Source of the DNA: Cheilinus undulatus | Taxonomy: Eukaryota; Chordata; Actinopteri; Labriformes; Labridae | NCBI RefSeq assembly: GCF_018320785.1 | Contig: NC_054882.1 | Coordinates: 26,106,719-26,170,718, forward strand | Reading direction: 5' to 3' | Length of the DNA stretch: 64,000 nucleotides | Part shown: positions 19,761-31,180 of the stretch, in pieces | How the letters are laid out: every line of letters begins with the position of its first letter | Position numbering within the stretch: the first letter of the stretch is position 1 | Notes under the pieces: model-generated | Told to the model about the DNA's origin: nothing | Databases searched by the model: none | The model's input: the letters and a program-made list of their open reading frames with translations, nothing else | Translations under genes and position numbers: made by a program

Positions 19761-20796
19761 CTGAAGTCTTTTTCCTTGCTCATCCTCATCACTTACAACT
19801 TTTAATTTTGTTTTAAGTAAGGTTGGCTGGGTATTTCCCGCAGCCTCAACATAATACACATCACAATACAGAGGCCATGATATGTAGGTATCATGAAACA
19901 CATTGATTAGAGGTAATAAACATATCATAGATTAAAGGCTCTTCCACTTTAAAACACTTTAAAAGTCAGATCCCTAGAGATCCAAGTAAATTAAAGTACT
20001 CTATAACCACTTAGCCATTAATAAATGCAAATACAGGAATATTTGTCTGTTTTCTCTCTGCTGTTATTTTTCATACTTTAATATAATGTTGTGGTTTTAC
20101 CTCCTGTAAGCCAGCTTGTATTTATTAGAATGACTTTTTGCTTTTGCAGCAGACTGAAACTGTTGTTATCAGCGTCGTTTTTTGGCTCATATCTTTACAA
20201 ATAAAGCATAAAGTGCTGTTTTTTTATCTCCTGATCAGAAGTTGAGGGAAACTCTGAGCTTACAGTGTTATCCAGTGCCAGATGGGACAACACAGATTAG
20301 CATAGTTGTTGTTGCTAACTGCTAATAAACCTGGTATTGTGTGTCAATGACGATTGGTGTTCCTGCAGTGTTTTACCTACTTTCAGCCGACGTGACTCGC
20401 GACCAGCTGTAGAATTTCTCGTGTTTGAGGAAACCCAATTTGATACAGCCTGCTGGCTGTAGATAAACACTGGTCCATGTTGAGTACTATCTTGTTTGGC
20501 GAGTGAGACGTGTGCTACATCATGCAGTTTTTACAGCCGTATTGATTTTGTACAGTCTGAATCGATGTGTGTATCGGCAAGGTGCATGTGACAATATATT
20601 GCCGTATCGATTTTTTTTGGCTCACAACCCACTTTTGGGTCCCAACCCACCAGTTGAGAACCACTGATTGAGACTATATGTAGGAGTTTACCTGCAGTTT
20701 CTGAATAATTCTTGTTCTCCTCCTTTTTCCTGTTGTAATCTAGATGCAGCAATTCACCTGGGCCTCACTTTAACATCGATATCAACCCTGTTGACA
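19761..20796. other. sipa1l1: sipa1l1 intron 1, mixed repeat remnants
   Basis: No gene. About 20610-20668 contains TTGGCTCACAACCCAC and CAGTTGAGAACCACTGATTG, the end of a 'GGTTCTCAAC' type MITE related to that at 45339-46295. Confidence 0.4.
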
Positions 20797-21108
20797 CATT
20801 GGTACAAATGTGGTATAAACTGATATCAGTAGATTTTTATCTGTTGTGCCATGTTGAGTTATTGCTGGTATTTAGTTAATCTAAATGCTGAATCAAAATA
20901 AGAAAGTTTTACTTGGCAGAAATAGTCACCTGTTGGATAAACTGTTACCTGTTTTCATGGTTAAACAGAAGAGAAAGTGTTGACATAGTGGAAGTGTTAC
21001 ACCAAAAGGAGTAGAGAAAAAACACTGATAATAGCAATCAGTAAAATTATTATTATAGAGATCAGTAATAGTCTCGGCCCTCATTTTCATAAGTGGTGCA
21101 TCTCTCAT
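20797..21108. mobile_element. MITE relic related to 48220-48556
   Basis: Shares AGTCACCTGTTGGATAAACT, GTGTTGACATAGTGG and a terminal TGGTGCATCTCTC with copies at about 30212-30350 (AAGTCACCTGCTGGACAAAC) and 48220-48556. Non-coding. Confidence 0.45.
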
Positions 21109-22310
21109 TAGATGTAATTTTTAAATTTTGGTACTTTCTGATACAAGCGATCAGAACAACAGTCATAGTATCGTTTTAAAATATATAACAGTATTGGAAA
21201 TCTGACAGCCTTAGACTACATGCAACTTGCAACATGATTGTTTCAGAAAGGAGAGCTATTGCATCTCTTCCCATCACCATAAACACTCCTCCCCCTGCTT
21301 TATTACTGGAGGAAAGTGTTTTCTATTTCCACTTCTTTGCATCATCTCTCTAAACAATAACAATTGTTTTTGTCGTCGTTTGCCGTGGACTCTTTTTAAG
21401 GTACCCACACATTCACACAGGGATGCTTCCTGTTGCTAACTTGAACTTATGTTTCTATTGTTTCTTGTGGGCTGGCTCAGAGGGAATAGCTCGAGCACAG
21501 ATAAAAGACATCAACAAGAGGAGCATTGTGCTGCTTTATAATTTGCCTCTCTGGAATGTGTCAGCTGTAATTATGCCAAGTGGCCATCATTGGATGCCTA
21601 AATTAACTGCTTACATGGCTGATGAATGATAAGATCTTTGTGTTGTCTTGATGGTAATTTTTGGTTCTCTAATGGCCTCATTATCCGGATTAGGTTCTTG
21701 ACCTTGCTCTTTTTAGTGTCGTGTGCTGCTTTTTAACTGTTCTCACACATGGACTCTTGAAAACTTGTTGAAAACTTTAGGACATAATTCTTGCTGGGTT
21801 GCTTGTTCACACATATCCATATCAGAATGCTCTAATTGTCAGGACTCTGACAATTGTAAACCATTTCAGGATAACACCATCACAGTAGCCACTATTAATG
21901 CATTTGTCAGACTACAAACGAACCAGTGATAATGAACGTGACACAATTCACCATAAGAAACTCTGTTGTACTCTCCTGATCATATTATTCAATAAAAAAC
22001 AGTCTTGCTGCACCAGAAAGAGTCCCCACAATCTAAACCCAGTCTAATACTTTAGTCCAAAAACAAGATAACATCCATAAAGATCCATTGACTGGTTTGG
22101 TATTCTTTCAGCTTTGCCGTTGTTGTTCCCAAAAGTCCATATTATTATAAATATTTGCTGTAATAATATATTTCTTCCAGGTAGTTATTAGCATGGCTAT
22201 ATAGCAGAATGTCTGCCAACCTCTGACCTTTTGATTGATACCTCATCTGACTATAGTTGCAAGGAAATGGTAAAACCACGTCAGTACAAGAACTATTAAA
22301 CAAGATTAGG
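21109..22310. other. sipa1l1: sipa1l1 intron 1, no feature recognised
   Basis: No gene or clear repeat structure was seen. Confidence 0.4.
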
Positions 22311-22935
22311 AATGCACCAAACGATAAGCGCAATATCAGGATCGGATATTAGCTTAAATAGTTAATTAGCTATCTGTAAAGGTAGATATGAAAATTTCTG
22401 CTAATATTTACAGCCAATATATCGTCAATAAATATAAGCCAATATTAGCTGTCAATGTCGTCCTGTATTGTAAATGTCGCAGATATCTGCTGATATCAGA
22501 TATTTTAGCCTATATTAGCTCTAAATAGTGGCCTATATCTGCTGTAAATATCAGCCTATACTGGCTGTAAATATCGGCTTATAACAGCTGTAAATATTGG
22601 CCTATATTGGCTATAAATATAGGCTTATAACAGCTGTAAATATTGGCCTGTATCTGCTGTAGATATCAGCCTATATTGGCTACAAATAATGGCCTATATC
22701 TGCTGTAAATATTGGCCTATTTCAGTTGTAAATATCAGTCGATATTGGCTATAAATATTGACCTTCATCTGCTGGAAATATTGGCCTATATTGGCTACAA
22801 TTATTGGCCTATTTCTGCTGTATATGTTGGTCTATATTGGCTATAAATATAGGCCTATATCAGCTGTAAATATCAGCCTGTATTGGCTATAGCTAAATAT
22901 TGATCTATATCTGCTTTAAATATTGGCCTGTGTCT
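22311..22935. repeat. MITE end running into a ~22-bp minisatellite (GGCCTATATyrGCTGTAAATATT)
   Basis: Starts with TAGGAATGCACCAAACGATA, like the 'AGGGATGCACGATAT' MITE family. It then becomes about 20 diverged copies of a ~22-bp unit (GGCCTATATCTGCTGTAAATATT, alternating with GGCTATAAATAT versions) up to about 22930. The GATATCGGC motif of the parent MITE appears to have expanded. Confidence 0.75.
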
Positions 22936-25424
22936 AGAAACTACTATAATAATGAAGGCCTGGGCTGAAGGGAGGTGCTGGCCTCTCTTGTGATGTTAGC
23001 CATATAAAGGCAGGTAACATGAAAACAGTCAAATTTGTAAGTCTCTAGCTATGTAAATATAAGTACAGGATGATATCTAAATGAAAAATTGATATGCACA
23101 AAGTTGCAAAAATGCACTTTATTTATTTCTCTATTTCTGTGTCAGCCATACTAATAGTGATTCTGGACAGTAAACAGGATTCCTCTGTCACCTTTCCATC
23201 GAGCACAGATTGACTGCTGTATGTTGAAGCATTCAGGAGTAGCAGTCTTTTTATTGTAGGTGTATGACTGTAGTTGTCATGGTTACCGAGGGTCCTTTTT
23301 GGTAGTCTCCAGTTTGAAAACGACTGGACTTTTCCTCATCAAAACAGGTGTAAAATACTCACTACCTGTTCCTTTATTATCAATATTGAATGTGAACTAC
23401 CTAAGGCTTCATGTTTTGGTTTAGTTCAGGTTTCCAGCTGATACCTCCCAGCTACAGTTATCTACAGGCCTCTATGTCACAATAACAAACTGAGACAGGA
23501 GAAAATAATTTGTTTTTTACTACTCTATAGCAGTAGCATCTGCAGTGAGTCTGACAGTTTGGGAGGAAACTTCAGTGTAATCTTGTAAAAGACACATTGT
23601 TTGTGCTTGTACTCAAAATGGTTCAAACAAAGCATTACTTTTTAAAATTTATTTTTTATTTTACCTGTATTTCTGTGTTTTAAAATTCTGGTATGTGGCA
23701 ACTCTACAGGTGGAACACCTCACCCCTTTATCACAGAGGAATTTTTAAAGAGCACAGACTGGATAAGATGAAAAATCTGCCATTCATGACCATGCATGCA
23801 GCCGACCCTCAAATCTAAAGGCGTCTTATGCTTGTGTGAAAACAGCTTTTGTTACCTTGACAAAGATTTTTTTAAAAGATTTATTTTTGGGTGTTTAAAT
23901 GACTTTATTTTATAGAGGTGCCATTGGTCAAAATGGAACATGGCCCGCCTGCTCACATGGAACGCAACCCAACTGGCATGAGGCACCCGGACAAAGTTTT
24001 ACGTTCTATTGCCTCGTATCTTAAACCACATAATGTGCTGGATAGGTGCAGCTGCTCTTTTTTGGCTGTTATAAACCTGTGCCTCTTCCATACAACTTCC
24101 TGTTCCTAATGACAGGATAGAGAACAAACTACACAGACCTTCAGATGTGTCCTTGGATGATCTGGTGCACCAACATGCTCAGTGTCAACAACAAGGCCAA
24201 AGTCTCCATGCTGTTAATTTTACTCAGACAAAATGAGTCACATGTTCACGAGGTTTGACACAATAAAAAATGAGAAGCTCTGTGAGTTTCAAAATAAGCG
24301 ATATGTCTGACCAGGATTAGTCAGCTCACAGTCACAAGTCAAATGACTTGATGATAATCTGCCCTCCAGTGTTTGTATTTTTATTTTTTTGCCGGTGACT
24401 GACAGGGTCGATGAGTTTGACTGTAATGAGGTGTGAATACGGCTCTGCGTTTCCTGCTTGCTAAACTGTTGGAATGCTCTTTCTTTGTGTGGATCGGACA
24501 GACCGCTTTGTAACAGTCAATGTAGGAAAGCAGAGGGCTCGGGAGCTACAATGGTGGTGATGTAATCCCTTTTCAGTGCTCTGTCACAGAGTAAATGCCC
24601 GCAGACAAAAGGAAAATTCCCCTCCTCTCCACCCCACCTGCAATAGTTTGGGGAATTTTGACCTTGGAGTCATGACCCTGTAATTATCTTTGCAGGAGAT
24701 TCTTGAAGGAAGTTTAGTTTGAGGGCAAGGTTTGGCTCTTCACTCTGACTTAGACTTGCCTGTGGGGCTTTCACTAAACCAGATTTTTAAAGGAAATATA
24801 ACAATATTGATATTTGTCTGGACACAGCAAAAACATCATTTCTAGAAACCTAGTGTGTAATTTCTTTTGGTAAGGTGTGACAGAAGTTTTTCTCAAAGCT
24901 TCTGTATTTTCACTATTAATCATTAAAATAATAGAGCTTGTGTCAATGAAAACACAAGGTACTGTATCAGAAGTTGTGGACACTCCTAGCTAGTCATTGC
25001 TAGTTTAAGTTGGATAAACAGAATTTGAAAATCAGACTCATGAAGTAGTCCTAAGGAAATTTCTCAGAAAACAGAATGGGTACAGTTGATTTAAGTAGAC
25101 AGGAAACATATGTTGCTCAGTTATTCTTATGATTAACTTCTTTGTGTTTCAGATTGAGTAAAATCTATTTAAAGGCATTTCAAGGAAAATTGCTATTCCA
25201 AAGTCACTGGCAGTAAAGGATCAACAATATTGGAAAGGACTGACATTGAGTTTTGAGTTTTCTTTCTGTTATTATTATTATTATGGTTATAAAACCTTAC
25301 CAAGCCCACAAGTCTAACTTGATCAAACAAAAGCTAAGCTGCTGTGACTGTCACACACTGCATCACACACATAAAGCAGTAAATTGTGGAATTGGCACAG
25401 CCGTCTGTCAGCAGACTGTATATT
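22936..25424. other. sipa1l1: sipa1l1 intron 1, no gene seen
   Basis: A weak SINE-like fragment (AGATTTATTTTTGGGTG) lies at about 23878. A 63-codon frame at 23918-24109 is not protein-like. Otherwise nothing is recognised. Confidence 0.4.
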
Positions 25425-25932
25425 AGGGCTGAATGATTTAAGAAAGTAATCTAATTGTGATTATTTTTTCCAATATTGCAATTGCGATTTAATGTGCGAT
25501 TCTTTTGAAGTTCCTCATCCAATGCTTTTCCTCCAGCACAAGCAATAAATCATTCTAGAACAATATTAAATAGATTAAACCGGGGCAGAACAATTTTGAG
25601 AAAATTTACAATTTGCAATTATTTTGACTTATATTGGAAATTCTATATTAAATGTTGCATTAAAGGGAATGCTCATTTTTATGTCACTCTTATTTGAATA
25701 AGAAAAAAACTTGAAAAATAAGAAAAGTAGGATTTTTGCAGACTATTCTAAAAATGACACTTAAATGTTTGCATGATGGGTGGAACATCTCTCTGCTGCT
25801 CAAAAATTAAATCAAACTGGTATTTTAACACATATTTTAGTTCAAAGTAATATACTGCACTGTTTGCAATTTGAAAATTACAGTAGGACATATTGCGATT
25901 TAATCTAAAATTTGATTAATTGCTCAGCCCTA
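25425..25932 (+). mobile_element. MITE 'GCGATT' family, copy 3 (most complete)
   Basis: The left TIR TAGGGCTGAATGATTTAAG and right end TTAATTGCTCAGCCCTA are inverted copies. Subterminal ATTGCGATTTAAT occurs at both ends. About 508 bp, non-coding, hAT-like ends. Reference copy for 2655-3085 and 6296-6868. Confidence 0.7.
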
Positions 25933-26276
25933 CTGTGTATGAATGAGCACCAGGATGACCAGTATAGCAAGAATACTTTCACTTACAGGCTCGCATTATT
26001 GAGTGTCTGTCTCGAGAGTCATGTCAGTGTATCTGTGATGGCAGCAGCGTCACCTGTAGCCTGAACATACATAAAGGAGATACTAAGACTGCATGTGCAG
26101 TGCTCTGTTCTCTGAGTACTGATGGTGATATCAGACAGGCTTAGATGCCGGCTAGTCATAAAAACGAGAAAACTTGCAGTTGTGATTTGCATCAAACAAC
26201 TCAGAAGTGGCACCATGGCGAGCTTTATGTCACATGACTAACATCTCATATCCTCCAATGTGGCTATTGCTCATAT

Positions 26277-26813
26277 CAGGGGTGCAGTTTCCAGTCCATT
26301 GTTGATTGGCCCTCAGCAAAATCTTGATATAAATGAAACATGGCCCACATTTGAAGATACAATTTGTGCCTGACTGTATTAAACTTTCAGCACAAGGTGG
26401 TGCTACCATGTTAATTCTCTAAACAAACATTTTGACAAAAATGTATTTATGCATTTTTGGGACAACACTGTAAATAGTGAACACAATTGCAATCAAAATT
26501 ATTAAAATATTTTGATTTATAACTGGATTATAGTAGCAAATAGCACTACTGGTAACATTTCAGGGGCGGGGCCAGTGGTAGCCAGTGCAGAACAGAGCCC
26601 CCTTAAATCTGATTGGCCTCTCCAAAATCCTGAAAATGACTGTTTGCCTTATCAGCCGTTAAACTTGGGATCATCAGTAACTTTGCATATTTGAACCTAC
26701 ATCAGACTGGTTTTATTGGTTTGAAATATCCTCAAGGTTAGGAATATGAAAGTGGCTCCACCCCCACCATTTCTTTTTGTAGCCCTTAGTGGAAAAAGTT
26801 TGGACACCCCTGG
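26277..26813. mobile_element. MITE with CAGGGGTGTCCAAACTTTTTCC ends
   Basis: The right end reads GGAAAAAGTTTGGACACCCC (26792-26811), inverted, a well-known hAT-type MITE terminus in fish. The left end is less certain (CAGGGGTGCAGTTTCCAGTC at about 26278). No transposase. Confidence 0.5.
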
Positions 26814-28140
26814 CTTATATGATGTAAAGTTCAGCCCTACAGGTCAAAGAAAATTAAAGCTTCTTGCAGATGGGACTGCGTTTTTTAGCTTAATGTTAAC
26901 ATACTTTGGAAATATCCATAAATTGCATCTACTTGGTAAAGAGGTTAAGCTTTAGATCATTGTAATTTTTAACTTTACAAATGATCTATGTTATTCAGCA
27001 ATGTTTAGTCAGATAGATAATTTATAACGTCGTTTACACTGTTAAATCTGGCGCTGGCTAGCAACATTTACAGTGTTTAACGGTTATGTTGGCTAGTTGC
27101 AAAGCCCGAAAGCTCTGAAAGATTGAACGTTTTGACAAGCTCACTTCCTCGACTGACAGATTGGTCTAATTTCAGAGGTCACACATGCTCGAGAACTAAA
27201 ACGTCTCTATTACTGCTCTCATCATCCTTCATCCAACTTTTGAACTCTTCACCCAAACCCACAGTCATGCAGAGATCAGACACTCAGGAATCCCCCTTTC
27301 TGCTCCAACCAAACCTCACACAAGCCCAAAAACAGTAAGACACGGCGCAGAGGTTGTACAATGATGAAGAAAAGAATCAAAATGACAAACAACCACTTTA
27401 GTTGGCAAAAAGAAAACTTTCCGTAATGAAATGTAGGATTGCGCTGACGATGTTTTGCTGCAGGCTGTCTCGCTGCTGCCACACGCTCATGACGTGCTCG
27501 GTATTGTCTCGACATGTCTGCCAGTTGCTACACTGTCTCTCTGTTTGGTCTGTGTATACTCTCCCCGGAGCGGATTACAGAACACTCTGCTCTGAGAAGA
27601 AAACATCAAGCAGAGCTGTAGCCCCCCCCCCTCGCCCCACGCCAAGCTCATGTGGGCAGCGGTGGAAAATAATTCCACATACAAAACACAGAGAGGTTTC
27701 TGCTGTTGTCCCTCCTGTGGACAGAAATCTGAGAAGCAGGCAGGAATGCGTGAGGGCTTGGTTATGGCTGAGCTCAAAACAGATCTCAATGCATAGACAG
27801 GTCCGTTCTCATTCCTGCTCATGCTTACAACTGTTTTTGTTACTTTCAGAAGCCTTTTTTTCCTCTTACTATGATGTGTAGTACAACAGGAATGAAGGCA
27901 AAACAAAACACCGCTGGAGGTTTTTCTCCTGAACTAGTGAAAGCATTCTTGCTGCATGTGTTGCTCTTCGTTTCCTGTACTGAAAGTCAAAAAATTCCTT
28001 CCTTATATTGCTCCTAAGTTCCACATCCTTTGCTTTGGGACCAGGGAATCCATTTCCATCCTGCGAGTTCCTGCTTTGCTTGGAGTAAAGCTGAGAGGGA
28101 AGAATGAGTCCACTGTGAACTAAAGGCTTCCTTTGCAAGA
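26814..28140. other. CpG-enriched patch in sipa1l1 intron 1 with overlapping open frames
   Basis: About 27.04-27.72 kb has many more CpGs than its surroundings. It carries long frames on both strands (27402-27881 plus; 27906-27487 minus). Neither protein is recognisable; both are low-complexity and Cys/Ser rich. No splice-linked coding structure was found. A CpG-rich regulatory patch or old retro-insert is possible. Confidence 0.3.
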
Positions 28141-30204
28141 TTCACATGGCTTTTTTTCAAGTTAAAGGTAGGCTTGAAGGTGTAGAAAACTTCCCCCTAT
28201 TCTGTTCATGCAGTATGATCAGGATATTTGTATTATGTCTCCATTTTAAGAGAAGGCTTTACAATATTGTGCATTTAAAAAGTTCTGGTGTATAATGAAC
28301 AACTATAATGCTGTATTCTTCTGAATAAGCCTATAGTCTTTTCCATGTTGCACCAGGTTGAAAGAGCAGATAGGGCTGACTAATAACAGACATGGCTGCT
28401 TTCCCAGCCTTTCCTCTCTCCCTGCCTGTTTCCTGTAGGTTTCATTGATGTGTTCCTGGATACTTGGCCTACAGAGCTGCAACAGGAGAAACTCGTTTGA
28501 AATTGAAAGCTGTTATGTAAATGTAAAGGAAGGCATGTGCTTTTGTAATCTCCATGCATTTACAGGAAGAAACACCATTATGCTGAAGCACAGACGACCA
28601 AGCTCCTCACTCGGGTGGCCAAAGTACAGTCTGAGTAGCCAACTTTAAACTCATGCAGAAGAAAAGGAAGTTAACTTGATTAACATGGCACTTCTAGAAA
28701 ATTTCATTCACAAGTAAAGATACATCAAATTAAACTGGCATGTACATTTTGATAGACAGCTGACTTTTTTAAACATTTTACAGACTTTTTTTCACTAACA
28801 ATATGAAATAAAAATGCACTGATTGCTATTTTGTTGGCCTGTTACAGTTTTACCTGCTGATACAGATTCTGACTGATTGCAATTTTCCAAAAAAATCAAA
28901 AAAGTACCTTTCCTGTATGTCTCCTGCATGTCATTTTCTTTTCATAACAAAATGCTGATTATTCGCTATTTATTTAATACAATTCTTAATTCAAATCTTA
29001 AAAACTACACCAGAGTACATGCACATGTGATTTTATTGATATTGATGCCATTATGGATTCCTTCCTGTGAATTTTCTTTATGGAAAAAGTAGACTTAATG
29101 GCTTTCACTGTTAACAACTCAATTTTTTGAGTCTCTTTCTATCTGAACACTGAACAGGATGTACACCGCCTTCAGTGAGAGTCAGTAACAAACACACTTC
29201 AGTTACTGGCTACAATTATAATGAACAATTTTGATAATAAAAATGTTAACGTTAAGTGTTTAGGAGGAGTAAATGCTTAAATATATATGAATTTTTTGTT
29301 GTTTGAAATGTCTCAGTTAAAACAAACTGCTCTGGACTGCTTTAGCCTGTTTTTGTGACTGTCAGCCATGTTTACGACTTCTCGTTCGCGCTGACTGCCT
29401 CTCATGAGACTGTGTTTTTCCAGGCACACGGAAATAAGGCAAGAGTAAGGAAATCGTTGCGATTACATTTTAACCTATTGAACCCTGAGCCTTTTTTTGT
29501 ATTTTTCGGTTTCTGCTCGAAAATTAAAAAAAAAAAAAAAAGCATTTTCAGGATGAATATCCCTTTGAAAATGATGCAGCTGCAGCTCTAAACCTCTATC
29601 AGACCATAGTACAACATATGAGTACAGAGTTTGATATATCGTCATTCATTTAGTTGTTATTTGAGTTTTGTTTGGGGCATGTAAAAAAGTTTTATACAGT
29701 CTTTTAGCCCAGGTTCTGATGTTTAATTTGATGTGCAACATCACTGTATTCTTTTGTGATTAGTGCATTATTTCACACTGTTTTTGCCAATGCCTCTCAA
29801 AGTCCCCCAAGCTTAATGGTGTTGATGGATTAAACCAATCCAGAACCGGTTCGCAACAGGAAGCGGCTCTCAATTCCCTACCCATTGCATCCCTACCCAG
29901 GTGGGACCAATTAATTTTGATGCCATAATTTATGGTAAAAGTCTTCTTTTTAATTTCAAGTTAATCCTGAAAAGTGTATTAAATTATCAGTTGAAATAAT
30001 ATCTGAGTGAGAGAGAGATTGGTTTAGAGTCTGCTATACTTAGTACTGGCTGTTCACTGGTAAAGGCCAAACAGGCCAAAAAAATTGACCCATTCTTGTC
30101 ATCAGCAGAAGATCTGTGTAACTGATGTGATTATTAAACAAGAATAACAAAGTGAGTAAATAAACATATAGTAAAGACTTCTAATATTAGCTCTAAGTCA
30201 CAGT
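28141..30204. other. sipa1l1: sipa1l1 intron 1, repeat fragments only
   Basis: Fragments of MITE sequence lie at about 28815-28880 and 29840-29905, and a poly-A run at 29526-29541. No gene was seen. Confidence 0.4.
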
Positions 30205-30360
30205 ATTCAGTAGGGATGCACAGATGTATCAGTTCAACATCAGTGTAGGCTGTATGATATCAGCCTTGTTGAAAAACATCAGTCATGAGCAAATAACTGC
30301 TGGATCAAACGAGATTCTTTATTGGGCTAAAGAAGTCACCTGCTGGACAAACTCTGGTCT

Positions 30361-31180
30361 AGGGCTGGGCCGTATGTTAAGATTATCAAATGTATTGATA
30401 TATTTTCAAACGAAATATCTATTATTAAATTTCTAATTTCTTTTGTCACTGCCTTTCCCTGCCCCTCCTCTCTCACTCTGAACAAAACTGAAACTTAAAA
30501 ACACACCTCTCCCCCTGCTCATTCACAAAAACAATACCTGTATGCAGTGAGCGAGACAACACGGACGCAGAGAAAGACGGGAGCTACGCAGGAGAAGAGG
30601 AGCTAGTCAGAAAAAGAAAAACTCTGACTCAATTATTCAGAGGTGGTTTGAGTTTAAAGTTTCACACGAGGGGAAGAACGATGTTTTCTGGAGAGTGCCG
30701 AAAACGTTACAGCAAAAGGTTAGAACACGACGAATCTCTTCCACCATTCACAACAGCAGCACAAAGTGAAGTATGAAGAGTTTTTAAGACTCTGTGCTGC
30801 AACCCTGAATCCCAAGCCTCTGCAGCTATCTGCACTGAGACAATCATTGCTGCAGGCCTCATTAAGCAGTGCAGTGCCATGTGACAAAAAGAAGTAAATA
30901 GTGGGGTGACTTTACCAAAGCTGTGGCCTACCATATTGTTAAAGACATTGTCCCTGTTACAACTGTGGAGCAGGACGGTTTTATAAAGCTGATTAAAACC
31001 ACTGGCCCAAGATACCAGTTGAGAAGTTGCAATTATTTTGCAAGAGAATTAAAGCCAAAAATGCACAACAAAATCCACGAGAACCTTAAAGCACGGCTTG
31101 CAAATGTGACTTACTTCCACAGACTACAACATGTGGTCCAGCTGGACCTGTGACTTGTGATTTTTGTGTTTCCAGTTCTG
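30361..31180 (+). mobile_element. hAT transposase relic with BED zinc finger (ZBED-like)
   Basis: The left edge TAGGGCTGGGCCGTATG resembles a MITE/hAT terminus. The + strand, across several frames, reads NTTNLFHH...HKVKYEEF (about 30720-30780), the distal part of a BED-type zinc finger. It then reads AYHIVKDIVPVTTVEQDGF and TGPRYQLRS (30926-31025), matching the start of the hAT catalytic region. Frameshifts and stops disrupt it, and the RNase-H core and dimerisation domain are missing. Confidence 0.65.
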
